From: Sphingomonas kyeonggiensis
Lineage (GTDB): Bacteria; Pseudomonadota; Alphaproteobacteria; Sphingomonadales; Sphingomonadaceae
Reading direction: 5' to 3'
Assembly: GCF_014204495.1 (NCBI RefSeq)
Contig: NZ_JACHLN010000002.1
Span: 1,054,001 to 1,118,000, forward strand
Length of the DNA stretch: 64,000 bases
The translations under genes and the position numbers were made by a program. The notes under the pieces were generated by a model. The model saw only the letters and a program-made list of their open reading frames with translations. It had not been told where the DNA came from and did no database searches. Of this stretch, positions 36,816 through 46,580 are shown in pieces (the stretch's first letter is position 1; every line of letters begins with the position of its first letter).

Positions 36816-37736
36816 ATGCGACGGCTCCCCCCGCTTCCCGCAGTTCGGGCATTTGAAGCGGTCGCGCGCAGGAGCACGTTCACGGCGGCGGCCTCCGAAT
36901 TGGGGATGACCCAGGCCGCGATCAGCTATCAGATCAAGATACTCGAGGAGCGGGTCGGCGAGCCGCTCTTCGTCCGGCGGGGAAGACGCGCCGAACTGAC
37001 TGCCGGTGGGGCCCGCGTCGCCTCACGGCTGGCGACCGCTTTCGATGAGATCGAGATGGCGTTCGATGAGCTCACCGGCGAGAGCGAGACGGTATTGCGC
37101 ATCGCCACGACGGCGAGTTTCGCGAACAACTGGCTGGCGGGGAATATCGGCGCCTTCCAGGCCGCGCATCCGGATATCGAGATCGAACTTGAAGTCAGCG
37201 GTACGGTGATCGACCTTGCGGAAGCCCGCATCGATGTCGCCATAAGATCCGGCCGCGGCGACTGGCCGGGTTTGAAATCCGAGCATCTGGCGAAGGTCGA
37301 CTTCACCCCGATGTGCAGCCCGGCGCTGCTCGAGGGGCGCGACCTGCCGCTGGACGCGGGCAAGGCCCTGGAAATGCGGAGGATCAGTCCGCAGGATCGG
37401 TGGTGGCCGATATGGTTCCGAAGTGCCGGCGTGGAGATCGGGGACGATCCCGGGCGCGGCGGCATTCGCATGGACTCCCAGGCGACCGAGGGCCAGGCGG
37501 CGCTTGCGGGGCACGGAATCGCGCTGATGACTCCGATGCTATGGCGTCCGGAACTCGCGAGCGGGCGCCTCGTATGTCCTTTCGCCGACATGGCCGATGA
37601 AGGCACCGCCTATTGGTTCGTCTATGCCGAAAACCGCAGGCATACGCGCAAGATCGCCCGGTTCCGCGACTGGCTCGTCCCGACGTTTCGCGCGATGGCC
37701 GCCGCCGCGGAAATGGGCGCGACCGAAGGAGCATAG
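36816..37736 (+). CDS. LysR-family transcriptional regulator (GcvA-like)
   Basis: A 306-residue regulator. The N-terminal winged HTH reads FEAVARRSTFTAAASELGMT, and the ISYQIKILEERVGEPLFVRRGR segment is typical of the GcvA/AmpR subgroup. The effector domain runs from about residue 90. ATG 36816 begins at the conserved RRLPPLPAVRAFEAV start; a longer frame from 36645 adds non-conserved residues. Its target is unclear: the plus-strand cupin gene lies upstream and the Lrp-type regulator converges downstream. Confidence 0.92.
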   Translation: MRRLPPLPAVRAFEAVARRSTFTAAASELGMTQAAISYQIKILEERVGEPLFVRRGRRAELTAGGARVASRLATAFDEIEMAFDELTGESETVLRIATTASFANNWLAGNIGAFQAAHPDIEIELEVSGTVIDLAEARIDVAIRSGRGDWPGLKSEHLAKVDFTPMCSPALLEGRDLPLDAGKALEMRRISPQDRWWPIWFRSAGVEIGDDPGRGGIRMDSQATEGQAALAGHGIALMTPMLWRPELASGRLVCPFADMADEGTAYWFVYAENRRHTRKIARFRDWLVPTFRAMAAAAEMGATEGA

Positions 37737-37762
37737 CGGCCTCTCCGCCGAACCGCTTCTTC

Positions 37763-37786
37763 GGGCGATACCCGCCTTTATCGCCC
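37763..37786. terminator. Hairpin between convergent regulator genes
   Basis: GGGCGATA and TATCGCCC form a perfect 8-bp stem that overlaps the Lrp-type regulator stop. There is no T-run, so it is at best a weak terminator. Confidence 0.3.
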
Positions 37787-38245
37787 GCCGAATAGCGCCT
37801 CCGCTTCGCTCCGCGTCGGAATGGACCGCAGCACGAAGCTCGAGTTGATCGTCACCACGCCCGGCAGCCGCCCGAGATGCTCGCGGTGGAGTCGTTCATA
37901 ATCGTCCAGGTCACGCGCCAGGATCTTGAGCCGATAATCCTGCCCGCCCGAGACCAGCGCGCATTCCACCACCCCGTCGATCTGTGCCACCGCCGCCTCG
38001 AACCGCGCCAGGTCTTCCTCCACCTGCGTCCCCAGCGTGATGTCGACCAGCGCGGTGATGCGGAAGCCCAGCCGGCGATGACCGAGTCGCGCGCCATAGC
38101 CCTGGACATGGCCCGAGGCCTCCAGCGCCTGGATGCGCCTGGTGCAGGCAGACTGCGAAAGCCCCACCTGGGTGGCGATAGTGCTCACCGGTGCCCGCGC
38201 ATCGGCGGCGAGCGACTTGAGGATAGCTGCGTCAATCCTGTCCAT
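37778..38245 (-). CDS. Lrp/AsnC-family regulator, probable AldR
   Basis: A 155-residue regulator. The N-terminal HTH reads MDRIDAAILKSLAADARAPV and STIATQVGLSQSACTRRIQAL; the C-terminal RAM domain contains VVECALVSGGQDYRLKILA. ATG 38245 starts the domain; upstream residues in the longer frame are not conserved. It is divergent from alanine dehydrogenase with 137 bases between starts, the classic layout of an amino-acid-responsive activator next to ald. It probably responds to alanine and controls both genes. Confidence 0.9.
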   Translation of the reverse strand: MDRIDAAILKSLAADARAPVSTIATQVGLSQSACTRRIQALEASGHVQGYGARLGHRRLGFRITALVDITLGTQVEEDLARFEAAVAQIDGVVECALVSGGQDYRLKILARDLDDYERLHREHLGRLPGVVTINSSFVLRSIPTRSEAEALFGGR

Positions 38246-38248
38246 CCT

Positions 38249-38291
38249 GCATGAATAGCCGGTTTCAACGTTCAATACAGTGAATTCATGC
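38249..38291. promoter_or_regulatory. Candidate Lrp/AldR operator between aldR-like gene and ald
   Basis: GCATGAAT and ATTCATGC are perfect inverted 8-bp half-sites 35 bases apart centre to centre, in the divergent control region. Several TTCAA/TGAAT words lie between them, fitting multi-site binding by an Lrp octamer. Confidence 0.45.
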
Positions 38292-38382
38292 GCGAACGCG
38301 GTCCACCTGTCACATCTTTGCAGGGATTTGCCACGATCCATGCTATATCGTGCGCGCCAACCCAATTCACGGAGAGGCTTCC

Positions 38383-39489
<1,107 letters not shown>

Positions 39490-39529
39490 ACGCCGCGCCT
39501 TGCAATGTAGGATTTCGCATGTTTCGCTG

Positions 39530-39566
39530 GAGCGGTCGGGACCCTGGTCCCGGCCGCTCTTTGTTT
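39530..39566 (+). terminator. Rho-independent terminator after ald
   Basis: A 14-bp stem, GAGCGGTCGGGACC with GGTCCCGGCCGCTC (one T-G wobble), has a 2-base loop and is followed by TTGTTTT. Confidence 0.9.
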
Positions 39567-39715
39567 TGTAGGAAAGATAGGATCGCGCACGCGTAAGGAT
39601 ATTGCGAGATGCGCGGCCAACGCGGGAACCATGTCAACTTAAGGCACCCGAAAACACGCTCTTGGCCTGTACTTTGTGTACTTTGGCGAGTCGCCCTTCG
39701 CAGCGGCGTAGGAAA

Positions 39716-40372
39716 TCAGGGCCTGGCCGGTTGCGGCCCCTGCCGCTGCGCAGCATCCTGCAGGAACATGTCGAGCATCAGCAGCCGCGTCGCGATCTGC
39801 TGGCGGTAGCTCGCCTTTTCCGGAGTCAGCGCCAGCGCCTTCTCCCACCAGGGCTTGGCCTCGGCAAAGCGGTTCGCGCGGACCAGCGCCAGGCCGTAGA
39901 AGAAGGGCGGCCCGGGATGCTGCGGCGCCAGCTCCAGCGCCTTGTCGAAGGCGAACTGCGCGGCCGGCGACATCTGGTTGCCGTCATATTCCGCCAGCGC
40001 GCCGCCAAAGCCCGTCCACAGCGCGGCGTCGTTCGGCACCTGGCGCACCGCCCCCTGCCACACCATCACCGAGCGCGGCCGGTCGCCCTGGCGCAGCATA
40101 CCGTCGGCCAGGTTGGCGTAGCTCCAGGCATAGGTGCCGTATTTGCCGAACATCGCGTCACGCATGTCGATCAGTTCCTGGTCGACCTTGATCGGCTTGG
40201 CATCGGCCTCGATCGGATGGCCGGGCAAGCCCGGGCTCCCCTGCCAGGCATAGCCGGCAGCACCGAGCATGATCGCGGTCGCTGGCACGCTCCACAGCTT
40301 GCGCGGGTAGCGCAGCAGCACCAGCGCGAGACCCGCCAGGAGTGCGACTGCGGCAAGCATCAGCCAGCCCAT
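39716..40372 (-). CDS. ccmI: Cytochrome c biogenesis TPR protein (CcmI/CycH C-terminal type)
   Basis: A 218-residue membrane-anchored TPR protein. Two N-terminal membrane helices (residues ~2-20 and ~28-42) are followed by tetratricopeptide repeats with WxxA/LxxG motifs (YAWSYANLADGMLRQGD; ALWTGFGGALAEYDG). It likely binds apocytochrome c and presents it to the CcmF/CcmH ligation complex. ATG 40372 overlaps the ccmH stop (TGATG). It is the last gene of the ccm operon. Confidence 0.88.
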   Translation of the reverse strand: MGWLMLAAVALLAGLALVLLRYPRKLWSVPATAIMLGAAGYAWQGSPGLPGHPIEADAKPIKVDQELIDMRDAMFGKYGTYAWSYANLADGMLRQGDRPRSVMVWQGAVRQVPNDAALWTGFGGALAEYDGNQMSPAAQFAFDKALELAPQHPGPPFFYGLALVRANRFAEAKPWWEKALALTPEKASYRQQIATRLLMLDMFLQDAAQRQGPQPARP

Positions 40373-40779
40373 CACGCGCCTCCCTTGCGGAACAGCCGCC
40401 GCGCGAGCAGCAGCCCGATCGCCAGCAGCACCAGCGGCGTGATCCACAGCGGCGCGGTCACCCAGCTGAACGGCGGGTCATAGGTGACATAGTCGCCATA
40501 GCGCTGGATCAGATAGCTCCGGATCGCCGCCGGCTGCTCGCCCCTTGCGATCCGCTCGCGGACCAGCGCACGCATGTCCCCGGCCATCTCGGCGTCGCTG
40601 TCGGCGATCGACTGGCCCTGGCAGACGAGGCAGCGCAGCGTCTCCATCAGCGCCTTGGCCTGTGCCTCCTGCGCTGCATTGGGCAGCTGGGTATAGGCAA
40701 GCCGGGCCGGCGGGAGATTGGAATCCGCGACGGCAGGTCCAGCCGCAAGCAGCAGGAGTGCAAGCGCGGCCCGCTTCAC
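40372..40779 (-). CDS. ccmH: Cytochrome c-type biogenesis protein CcmH (CcmL/NrfF type)
   Basis: A 135-residue periplasmic thiol protein. It has a signal peptide (about 18 residues), the redox motif LRCLVCQGQSIADS and a C-terminal membrane anchor. It reduces the CXXCH haem-binding site of apocytochrome c. The GTG start overlaps the ccmG stop (GTGA). Confidence 0.95.
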   Translation of the reverse strand: MKRAALALLLLAAGPAVADSNLPPARLAYTQLPNAAQEAQAKALMETLRCLVCQGQSIADSDAEMAGDMRALVRERIARGEQPAAIRSYLIQRYGDYVTYDPPFSWVTAPLWITPLVLLAIGLLLARRLFRKGGA

Positions 40780-41300
40780 TTCGCCGCCTCCAGCTTGGCA
40801 AGGATCGCCGGGATGTCGTCGGCACGGATATCGCCGATATGCTGGTCGATGATCCTGCCCTGTGCGTCGATCAGGAAGGTCTCGGGCACACCCGACGAGC
40901 CCAGCGCGATCTGCGCCTTGCCGGTGGGGTCATCCCCGATCCGGGCATAGGGATCCCCGTTGCGCGCCAGGAAGGCCTGCACAGCCTCAGGCGTGTCGCG
41001 GATGGCGATGGCATCGATCTCCACCCCGGCCTGTTTGAGCTTGAGCAGCTGCGGCGCCTCGGCGATGCAGGGGATGCACCAGCTGGCGAAGACGTTGAGC
41101 AGCCGCGGCTTGCCGTGCAGCTCGGCGCTGGCAACGCCGGGCCGGTCGGCCAGCAGCGGCTTCATCGCCAGTTCGGGCACCGGCTTGCCGACCATCGCCG
41201 AATGGATGGTGCGGTCGCCCGGCTTGAGCAGGCCACTGGCGACCAGCGCGAAGACCAGCGCGAACAGCGCCAGCGGCGCCCAGATCAGCAGGCGCCTCAT
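40776..41300 (-). CDS. ccmG: Thiol:disulfide interchange protein CcmG/DsbE
   Basis: A 174-residue thioredoxin-like protein anchored by an N-terminal membrane helix. Its active site WCIPC lies in VFASWCIPCIAEAP, and the cis-proline lies in SGVPETFLID. It keeps CcmH or apocytochrome c cysteines reduced in the periplasm. ATG 41300 overlaps the ccmF stop by 4 bases. Confidence 0.95.
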   Translation of the reverse strand: MRRLLIWAPLALFALVFALVASGLLKPGDRTIHSAMVGKPVPELAMKPLLADRPGVASAELHGKPRLLNVFASWCIPCIAEAPQLLKLKQAGVEIDAIAIRDTPEAVQAFLARNGDPYARIGDDPTGKAQIALGSSGVPETFLIDAQGRIIDQHIGDIRADDIPAILAKLEAAK

Positions 41301-43222
41301 GCGTCATTCTCCGCATCGCGCCGCTCGCGACGGATGCGGCCGATCAGCGAGAGCAGCCCGCCCAGGGCGATCAGGAAACCACCGGCCCAGATCAGCGTGA
41401 CGAACGGCTTCCACCACAGCCGCACCTGCCAGCGCCCCTGCCCGTCGCCCGGGCCGATCACGGTGTAGAGCTGGCCGTCGAGCTCGGTGGCGATCGCGGC
41501 TTCGTTGGTGGTCGTGGTCGGGTTGGCGAAGAAACGCTGCTGCGGGAACAGGTCGAACGGCGCGCCCCCGCTGCGGGTTGCCTTGAGATGCGCTTCCAGC
41601 GCCGACCAGTTGGGGCCGACAGCCGGCTGCACCTTGACCAGTTCGATCCGGTACGGTCCGACGGTCACGTTCTGGCCGATCGCGATCGCCGCCAGCCTTT
41701 CGGTCTTGAAGGCGCCGTCCGCGGCCATGCCGGCAATGCTGACCGCGATGCCGAAATGCGCGACGACCATGCCGTAGATATGCAGCGGCGTGCGGCGCAG
41801 GTTGCGGCGGATCAGCGGGATGACGCTGGCGACGGCGAGCATCGCGGCCAGTCCCAGCGCCAGCGAAGGCACCCAATGCGCCCCGCCCAGGGCGAAGACG
41901 AGCGCGAAGGCCAGCCCGCCGACGCCCACCGGCACCAGCAGCTTGCCGAACAGCGCATTCCACTGGTCCCGGCGCCATTTGAGCAGCGGCCCGGCAGCGG
42001 TCGCGGCCACGAGCGCCAGCCCGACCGGCGCCGCCGCCTTCTCGAAGAAAGGCGCGCCGATCGAGAGCTGTACCCCGGCGGCCTGCGCCACCAGCGGATA
42101 GAGCGTACCGATGAAGACGACACCGAGGATCACCGAGAGCAGCAAATTGTTGAGCACCAGCGCGCCCTCGCGGCTGACCAGCTCGAAGGTCGCACCCTGC
42201 TTCACCGTGCCGATCCGCGCCCCGAACAGCGCCAGCGCGCCGCCGATATAGATGCCGAGCAGCGCCAGGATGAAGCCGCCCCGGGTCGGGTCGACGGCAA
42301 AGGCGTGGACGCTGATCAGGATGCCCGAACGCACCAGGAATGTACCGATCATCGACATCGAGAATGCTACCACCGCGAGCATCACCGTCCAGGCGCGCAG
42401 CCCGTCGCGGGTGGCGAGCACGGTCACCGAGTGGAGCAGCGCGGTCGCCGCCAGCCAGGGCATCAGCGAGGCATTCTCGACCGGATCCCAGAACCACCAG
42501 CCGCCCCAGCCCAGCTCGTAATAGGCCCAATAGCTGCCGGCGGTGATGCCGATGGTCAGGAAGATCCAGGCCCCGAGCACCCAGGGCCGCATCGCCCGGG
42601 CAAAGGCCGGCCCGACATCGCGCATCAGCAGCGCGCCGACCGCGAAGCTGAAGGCGACCGAGAGGCCGACATAGCCGAGATAGAGGGTCGGCGGATGGAA
42701 GGCGAGGCCCGGGTCCTGCAGGAGCGGGTTCAGCCCCTGCCCGTCCAGCGGCGCCGGATCCACCCGGACGAACGGGTTGGAGGCAAAGGCCAGGAAAGCG
42801 TAGAAACCGATCGCAATCGCCGCCTGCGCGCCCAGGGTTGCTGCCAGCGTGCCCTGGGGCAAGCGCTTCTCGAACAGCGCCACCCCCGCCCCGGACACCG
42901 CGAGCACGGTGACCCAGAGCAGCATCGAGCCTTCATGATTCCCCCAGGCCCCGGCGATCTTGTAGAGCAAGGGCTTCATCGAGTGGCTGTTCTCGATGAC
43001 CAGCGCGACCGACATGTCCGACACCACGAACAGCGCGATCAGCACGCCGAACGCCACCAGCGCGAGCAAGCCCTGTACCACCGCCACCAGGCGCAGCGCG
43101 GTCATCACCTCGATGCCGGTACCCTGCGCGGCGCCTCGTGCCGCGCCCCAGGCGAGCATCACCTGCACCAGGGCAAAGCCCGTCGCGAGCCACAGGGCGG
43201 CAAGACCGGCTTCGGCGATCAC
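41297..43222 (-). CDS. ccmF: Haem lyase CcmF
   Basis: A 641-residue inner-membrane protein of the haem-handling family with about 15 helices. It has the tryptophan-rich periplasmic signature GGWWFWDPVENASLMPW and conserved His in external loops. It ligates haem from CcmE to apocytochrome c. The GTG start overlaps the ccmE stop. Length is typical. Confidence 0.96.
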   Translation of the reverse strand: MIAEAGLAALWLATGFALVQVMLAWGAARGAAQGTGIEVMTALRLVAVVQGLLALVAFGVLIALFVVSDMSVALVIENSHSMKPLLYKIAGAWGNHEGSMLLWVTVLAVSGAGVALFEKRLPQGTLAATLGAQAAIAIGFYAFLAFASNPFVRVDPAPLDGQGLNPLLQDPGLAFHPPTLYLGYVGLSVAFSFAVGALLMRDVGPAFARAMRPWVLGAWIFLTIGITAGSYWAYYELGWGGWWFWDPVENASLMPWLAATALLHSVTVLATRDGLRAWTVMLAVVAFSMSMIGTFLVRSGILISVHAFAVDPTRGGFILALLGIYIGGALALFGARIGTVKQGATFELVSREGALVLNNLLLSVILGVVFIGTLYPLVAQAAGVQLSIGAPFFEKAAAPVGLALVAATAAGPLLKWRRDQWNALFGKLLVPVGVGGLAFALVFALGGAHWVPSLALGLAAMLAVASVIPLIRRNLRRTPLHIYGMVVAHFGIAVSIAGMAADGAFKTERLAAIAIGQNVTVGPYRIELVKVQPAVGPNWSALEAHLKATRSGGAPFDLFPQQRFFANPTTTTNEAAIATELDGQLYTVIGPGDGQGRWQVRLWWKPFVTLIWAGGFLIALGGLLSLIGRIRRERRDAENDA

Positions 43223-43653
43223 TGCTCGAGCGACTTCGTCTCGTGCATGTTGCCCGCCGCCTGGGGCGGCATGTAGCGCTCGTCATGCTTCGCCAGGATA
43301 TTGTCGGCGATGAAGCTGCCGTCGGGCTGGAACCTGCCTTCAGCGACCACGCCCGACCCTTCCTTGAACAGGTCCGGCGTAACCCCGCGGAACGCCACCG
43401 GCACCTTGGCCTGCCCGTCGGTCACCACGAAGCGGATCGAGACGCCATCCGGCTGGCGCTGGATCGACCCCTTCTCGACCATGCCGCCAAGGCGCACATG
43501 CCGGTCGAGCGGCAGCGGCTTCCCCTTCACGTCCGCGGGCGCATAGAAGAACGCCGCCTGGTCCTTGAGCGCCGACATCGCCAGCGCGGAGGCGCCGAGG
43601 ATCGCACCCAACGCGAGCAGCGCAAGGACGAGCCGCTGGTGCTTGGCCTTCAT
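43219..43653 (-). CDS. ccmE: Haem chaperone CcmE
   Basis: A 144-residue membrane-anchored OB-fold protein. One N-terminal helix is followed by VRLGGMVEKGSIQR and the haem-attachment site LAKHDERYMPP, where His binds haem covalently. ATG 43653 begins MKAKHQRLVLAL; the upstream part of the longer frame is shadow of ccmD. The start and stop overlap its neighbours. Confidence 0.95.
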   Translation of the reverse strand: MKAKHQRLVLALLALGAILGASALAMSALKDQAAFFYAPADVKGKPLPLDRHVRLGGMVEKGSIQRQPDGVSIRFVVTDGQAKVPVAFRGVTPDLFKEGSGVVAEGRFQPDGSFIADNILAKHDERYMPPQAAGNMHETKSLEQ

Positions 43654-43784
43654 TCGCGATTGCCCTTGAGCGAATTGGCCGCAGCCTCTGCCCGGCGCAT
43701 CGCGGCATAGCTGAGCGCGGCCAGCCCCACCGTGCCGAGCAGCACGACGAGATAGGCAGCGGTGATGAACGGCCAATGGTTCAT
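43650..43784 (-). CDS. ccmD: Haem exporter protein CcmD
   Basis: A 44-residue single-pass membrane protein, MNHWPFITAAYLVVLLGTVG followed by a basic tail. It has the size, hydrophobic profile and position of CcmD, which helps release holo-CcmE from the CcmAB(C) complex. ATG 43784 overlaps the ccmC stop (ATGA) and its own stop overlaps ccmE. Confidence 0.88.
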   Translation of the reverse strand: MNHWPFITAAYLVVLLGTVGLAALSYAAMRRAEAAANSLKGNRE

Positions 43785-44500
43785 GCCGCCGCCATCCGCC
43801 GCAGCCGTGCCTCGACCTTCTGGTTCGCCAGGATCGCCCGCATCCGCATCAGCACGACGCCGGCGAAGAACAGGGTGAAGCCCCCCAGCGTGAAGAAAAG
43901 CGGCCAGAGCATCGACGGCGCGATCTTGCCCGTTACCACGCTCTCGCCCTGGTGGAGCGTGTTCCACCAGATCACCGAATAATGGACGATCGGCAGCAGC
44001 GCGCTGCCCGCTACGCCGAATAGCGCCGGCACCCGTCCGTCACCGGACCGGTCGGCATCCGCGCGGTCGAGCGCGATCCAGGCGATATAGACGAAGAACA
44101 GCAGCAGCATCGACGTCAGCCGCCCGTCCCACTCCCACCAGGTGCCCCAGGTCGGGCGGCCCCAGATCGAGCCGGTGAGCAGGCAGAGCGCCGCGAAGGT
44201 CGCCCCCGCCGGCGCGATCGCCCGGGCGGCGACGCTGGCCAGTGGGTGCCGCCAGATCAGATAGCTCAGGCAGGCGATCGCCAGCCCGCTCCACCCGCCC
44301 ATCCCCAACCAGGCACTGGGGACATGGATATAGAGGATGCGCACGCTTTCCTTCTGCAGCGCGTCGGGCGGCGTCAGCATCAGCCCGGCCCAGCAACCGA
44401 ACGCCACCAGCACCACGCCGAGCCAGAACAGGATCGGCGTGAGCGGGCGCGCGATTCGAAGGAAACGCGCAGGATTGGCGAGGGCATGAAGCGCAGGCAC
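43781..44500 (-). CDS. ccmC: Haem exporter/handling protein CcmC
   Basis: A 239-residue protein with six membrane helices and the periplasmic tryptophan motif WGTWWEWDGRLTS, with flanking His in YIHVPSAW and VHYSVIWWN. It delivers haem to CcmE. The start is GTG 44500; no in-frame ATG lies closer. It is the first ccm gene here: ccmA and ccmB, which usually precede it, are not in the window. Confidence 0.95.
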   Translation of the reverse strand: MPALHALANPARFLRIARPLTPILFWLGVVLVAFGCWAGLMLTPPDALQKESVRILYIHVPSAWLGMGGWSGLAIACLSYLIWRHPLASVAARAIAPAGATFAALCLLTGSIWGRPTWGTWWEWDGRLTSMLLLFFVYIAWIALDRADADRSGDGRVPALFGVAGSALLPIVHYSVIWWNTLHQGESVVTGKIAPSMLWPLFFTLGGFTLFFAGVVLMRMRAILANQKVEARLRRMAAA

Positions 44501-44589
44501 GCGTAACGACTAGCGAGGTTCCGGGCCCCGGTCCATCGTGAGAGTTGTCAGGTTCCGTTAGTTCCCGAACCCGATATCTCCCGCCCGAT

Positions 44590-45027
44590 TCAATAGGCTC
44601 TGGGGCAGCGCCGCAGCGCCATGGTCGGGAAGCGCGCCGTGCCCGGGGAGACCGGCAGCAGCTTGTCCGGCGCGCCCTGTCCGACCAGGCGCAGGCTGTC
44701 TCCCTCGATCCGGAATGCCATCGCCACATCGGAAGCGGCGTTCGGTGCGTCGGACCGGGCGGCGAGCGCGCTGTCGACTTCGATCACGAACATCACCGTG
44801 GACGGATCCGACGCCTGGCTGACGATACGGCGCACCGGCAGCGAGTTCACCGGCTGCCCATTCTCGACGAAATCGATCATGTCGCGCGAGAAGCGGAAAT
44901 AGGTATCCCCGCAATCTGCGGCGGCGCGCGCCCAGCGATGGCCCATAATCCCGTCGGCCGCCTTGCCATTGGACTGGTTGCAGGAGGAGAGTGCCGATAG
45001 GGCGAGGAGCAGAAGCACGGATCGCAT
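44590..45027 (-). CDS. Small lipoprotein of unknown function
   Basis: A 145-residue protein with a lipoprotein signal ending in ALSSC (Cys16). The mature part has two further cysteines (AADCGDTYF and LRRCPRAY) that could pair. No recognised domain; secondary structure looks beta-rich. It lies between ccmC and the ECF41 sigma factor on the same strand, but gaps of about 50-90 bases on each side suggest it is separate. Confidence 0.7.
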   Translation of the reverse strand: MRSVLLLLALSALSSCNQSNGKAADGIMGHRWARAAADCGDTYFRFSRDMIDFVENGQPVNSLPVRRIVSQASDPSTVMFVIEVDSALAARSDAPNAASDVAMAFRIEGDSLRLVGQGAPDKLLPVSPGTARFPTMALRRCPRAY

Positions 45028-45076
45028 GGGCGGAACCTTGGATTAACCGACGTTGCCAGCCTCATAACGGCGAGAG

Positions 45077-45937
45077 TTAATGCACTGCAGCAAGGTGCCC
45101 CAGCTTGTCCGGATTGCGGGTGACGTAGATGCCTGTGATCCTGCCGTCCTCGATTGCCAGCGCCGTCGTCTGGAGCACCCCGCCCGGCTCGACCGAGACG
45201 AAGCCCGGCAGGCCGTTGATCATGCCGTAGCGCACGATCCGCGACATCTCCTTGGCAAAGAAGCGCGCGAGCGACGTGTAGAGCTTCATATTGTCGTCGA
45301 TGCCGTGGATCGGGCGCAGGCCGGCATGGACCTTGCCGCCGCCATCCGACCAGGTTGCGACATCGCCGGCAAGCAGCCCACGCAGAGCCCCCATGTCGCC
45401 GCTGCGTGAGGCAGCGAAGAAGGCAGCCGCGATCTCCAGCCCCTTCTCCCTGGGCATCTCGTAGCGCGGGCGCGCGGCGCGGACATGGCTGCGGGCACGG
45501 CTGGCGAGCTGGCGGGCGGCCGCGGGATCGCGGCCGATCGTCTCGCCCACTTCGTCGAAGCTCACTCCGAACACGTCGTGGAGCAGGAAGGCGGCGCGTT
45601 CGAGCGGCGACAGGCGTTCGAGCGCCATCATCAGCGGAAGCGTGACATCCTCCACCTCGTCCTCCTCCTCGACCACCGGCTCGGGCAGCCAGGGGCCGAC
45701 ATAGGTCTCGCGCCGCGCACGCGCCGACTTGAGCTGGTCGAGGCAGAGCCGCGTCACCACCCGGCGCAAAAACGCCTCGGGCTCGCGGATCTGGTCGCGA
45801 TCGGTATCGAGCCAGCGCAGGAACGCATCCTGCACCACGTCTTCCGCATCCGCGACCGAGCCGAGCATGCGATAGGCGATGCGCGCCAGCCGCGGACGCA
45901 GCGGGTCGAAGCTCGCCGCTGCGTCCGCGCCGGTCAT
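45077..45937 (-). CDS. sigJ: ECF41-type RNA polymerase sigma factor (SigJ-like)
   Basis: A 286-residue sigma factor. Region 2 (RIAYRMLGSVADAEDVVQDAF) and region 4 (RLSPLERAAFLLHDVFGVSF) are followed by a ~110-residue SnoaL/NTF2-like C-terminal domain ending YVTRNPDKLGHL. The NPDKL motif, GPWLPEP linker and SnoaL extension define group ECF41, in which the C-terminal domain controls activity in place of an anti-sigma factor. ATG 45937 overlaps the stop of the AhpD-like gene (ATGA), so both are made from one transcript that starts at the ECF41-type promoter at 46422-46448. Confidence 0.93.
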   Translation of the reverse strand: MTGADAAASFDPLRPRLARIAYRMLGSVADAEDVVQDAFLRWLDTDRDQIREPEAFLRRVVTRLCLDQLKSARARRETYVGPWLPEPVVEEEDEVEDVTLPLMMALERLSPLERAAFLLHDVFGVSFDEVGETIGRDPAAARQLASRARSHVRAARPRYEMPREKGLEIAAAFFAASRSGDMGALRGLLAGDVATWSDGGGKVHAGLRPIHGIDDNMKLYTSLARFFAKEMSRIVRYGMINGLPGFVSVEPGGVLQTTALAIEDGRITGIYVTRNPDKLGHLAAVH

Positions 45938-46392
45938 GCCGCGGCCACCGCCGGCTTGGCGTCGTAGAACAGGTCGAAGCCGACCGCGAAGCGGTTCCAG
46001 CCGTTGATCACGTTGATCATGAGCGTGAGCTGCACCTGTTCCTCCGGCGTGAACTCGAAGGCGAGTTCCTCATAGAGCGCCTGGGGCGCCCGTGCGGTGG
46101 ATACCAGAGTCATCGCGTCCGTCCATGCCAGCGCTGCGCGCTCGCGCGGCGTATAGCAGGGCGCTTCGTGCCACGCGCTGAGCAGATAGATGCGCTGCTC
46201 GGTCTCGCCGGCCTTGCGGGCATCGGCGGTGTGCATGTTGAGGCAATTGGCGCAGCCATTAATCTGCGAGGCGCGGATCTTCACCAGTTCGAGCAGGCTG
46301 TGCTCCAGCTTCGGCGCGATTTTGAGCGACATTTCATACCACGCCTTCATCTCGGCGGGGGCGGCGGTGAAGAGGTCGAGGCGGCCAGTCAT
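45934..46392 (-). CDS. Carboxymuconolactone decarboxylase / AhpD-family protein, ECF41 target
   Basis: A 152-residue alkylhydroperoxidase-like protein. The redox motif is CANC followed by His (NGCANCLNMHTADARKAGE). ATG 46392 was chosen because an AAGGAG ribosome site precedes it and family homology begins at MTGRLDLFTAAPAEM; a longer frame upstream runs through the promoter and a repeat. Carboxymuconolactone decarboxylase-like genes are a standard partner of ECF41 sigma factors. It is likely a thiol peroxidase or redox enzyme; the substrate is unknown. Confidence 0.92.
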   Translation of the reverse strand: MTGRLDLFTAAPAEMKAWYEMSLKIAPKLEHSLLELVKIRASQINGCANCLNMHTADARKAGETEQRIYLLSAWHEAPCYTPRERAALAWTDAMTLVSTARAPQALYEELAFEFTPEEQVQLTLMINVINGWNRFAVGFDLFYDAKPAVAAA

Positions 46393-46421
46393 CTTGCATC
46401 TCCTTGGTTGGATGCATGCAT

Positions 46422-46448
46422 GACGAGATGGCGCCGCGGGATGTGACA
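46422..46448 (-). promoter_or_regulatory. ECF41-dependent promoter
   Basis: On the minus strand TGTCACA is followed by 16 bases and then CGTC, which equals the ECF41 consensus as I know it. The -10 lies 29 bases before the AhpD-like start codon, so the sigma factor probably drives its own operon. Confidence 0.85.
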
Positions 46449-46488
46449 TGGAGAGCGTTTTTTTATCAACCCCTCCCCCTTTTTTCAC

Positions 46489-46571
46489 CGTCATCCCCGC
46501 GCAGGCGGGGATCCAGGGTGGCAAAGCGATGCCCTGCGTGACTCTGGATCCCCGCCTTCGCGGGGATGACG
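46489..46571. repeat. REP-like palindromic pair, family A copy 3
   Basis: Facing CGTCATCCCCGCG and CGCGGGGATGACG arms. It lies 10 bases after the stop of the M28 peptidase gene (read on minus), where it can form the transcript-end hairpin, followed by a T-rich run on that strand's far side. Confidence 0.85.
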
Positions 46572-46580
46572 GATAAGGCC

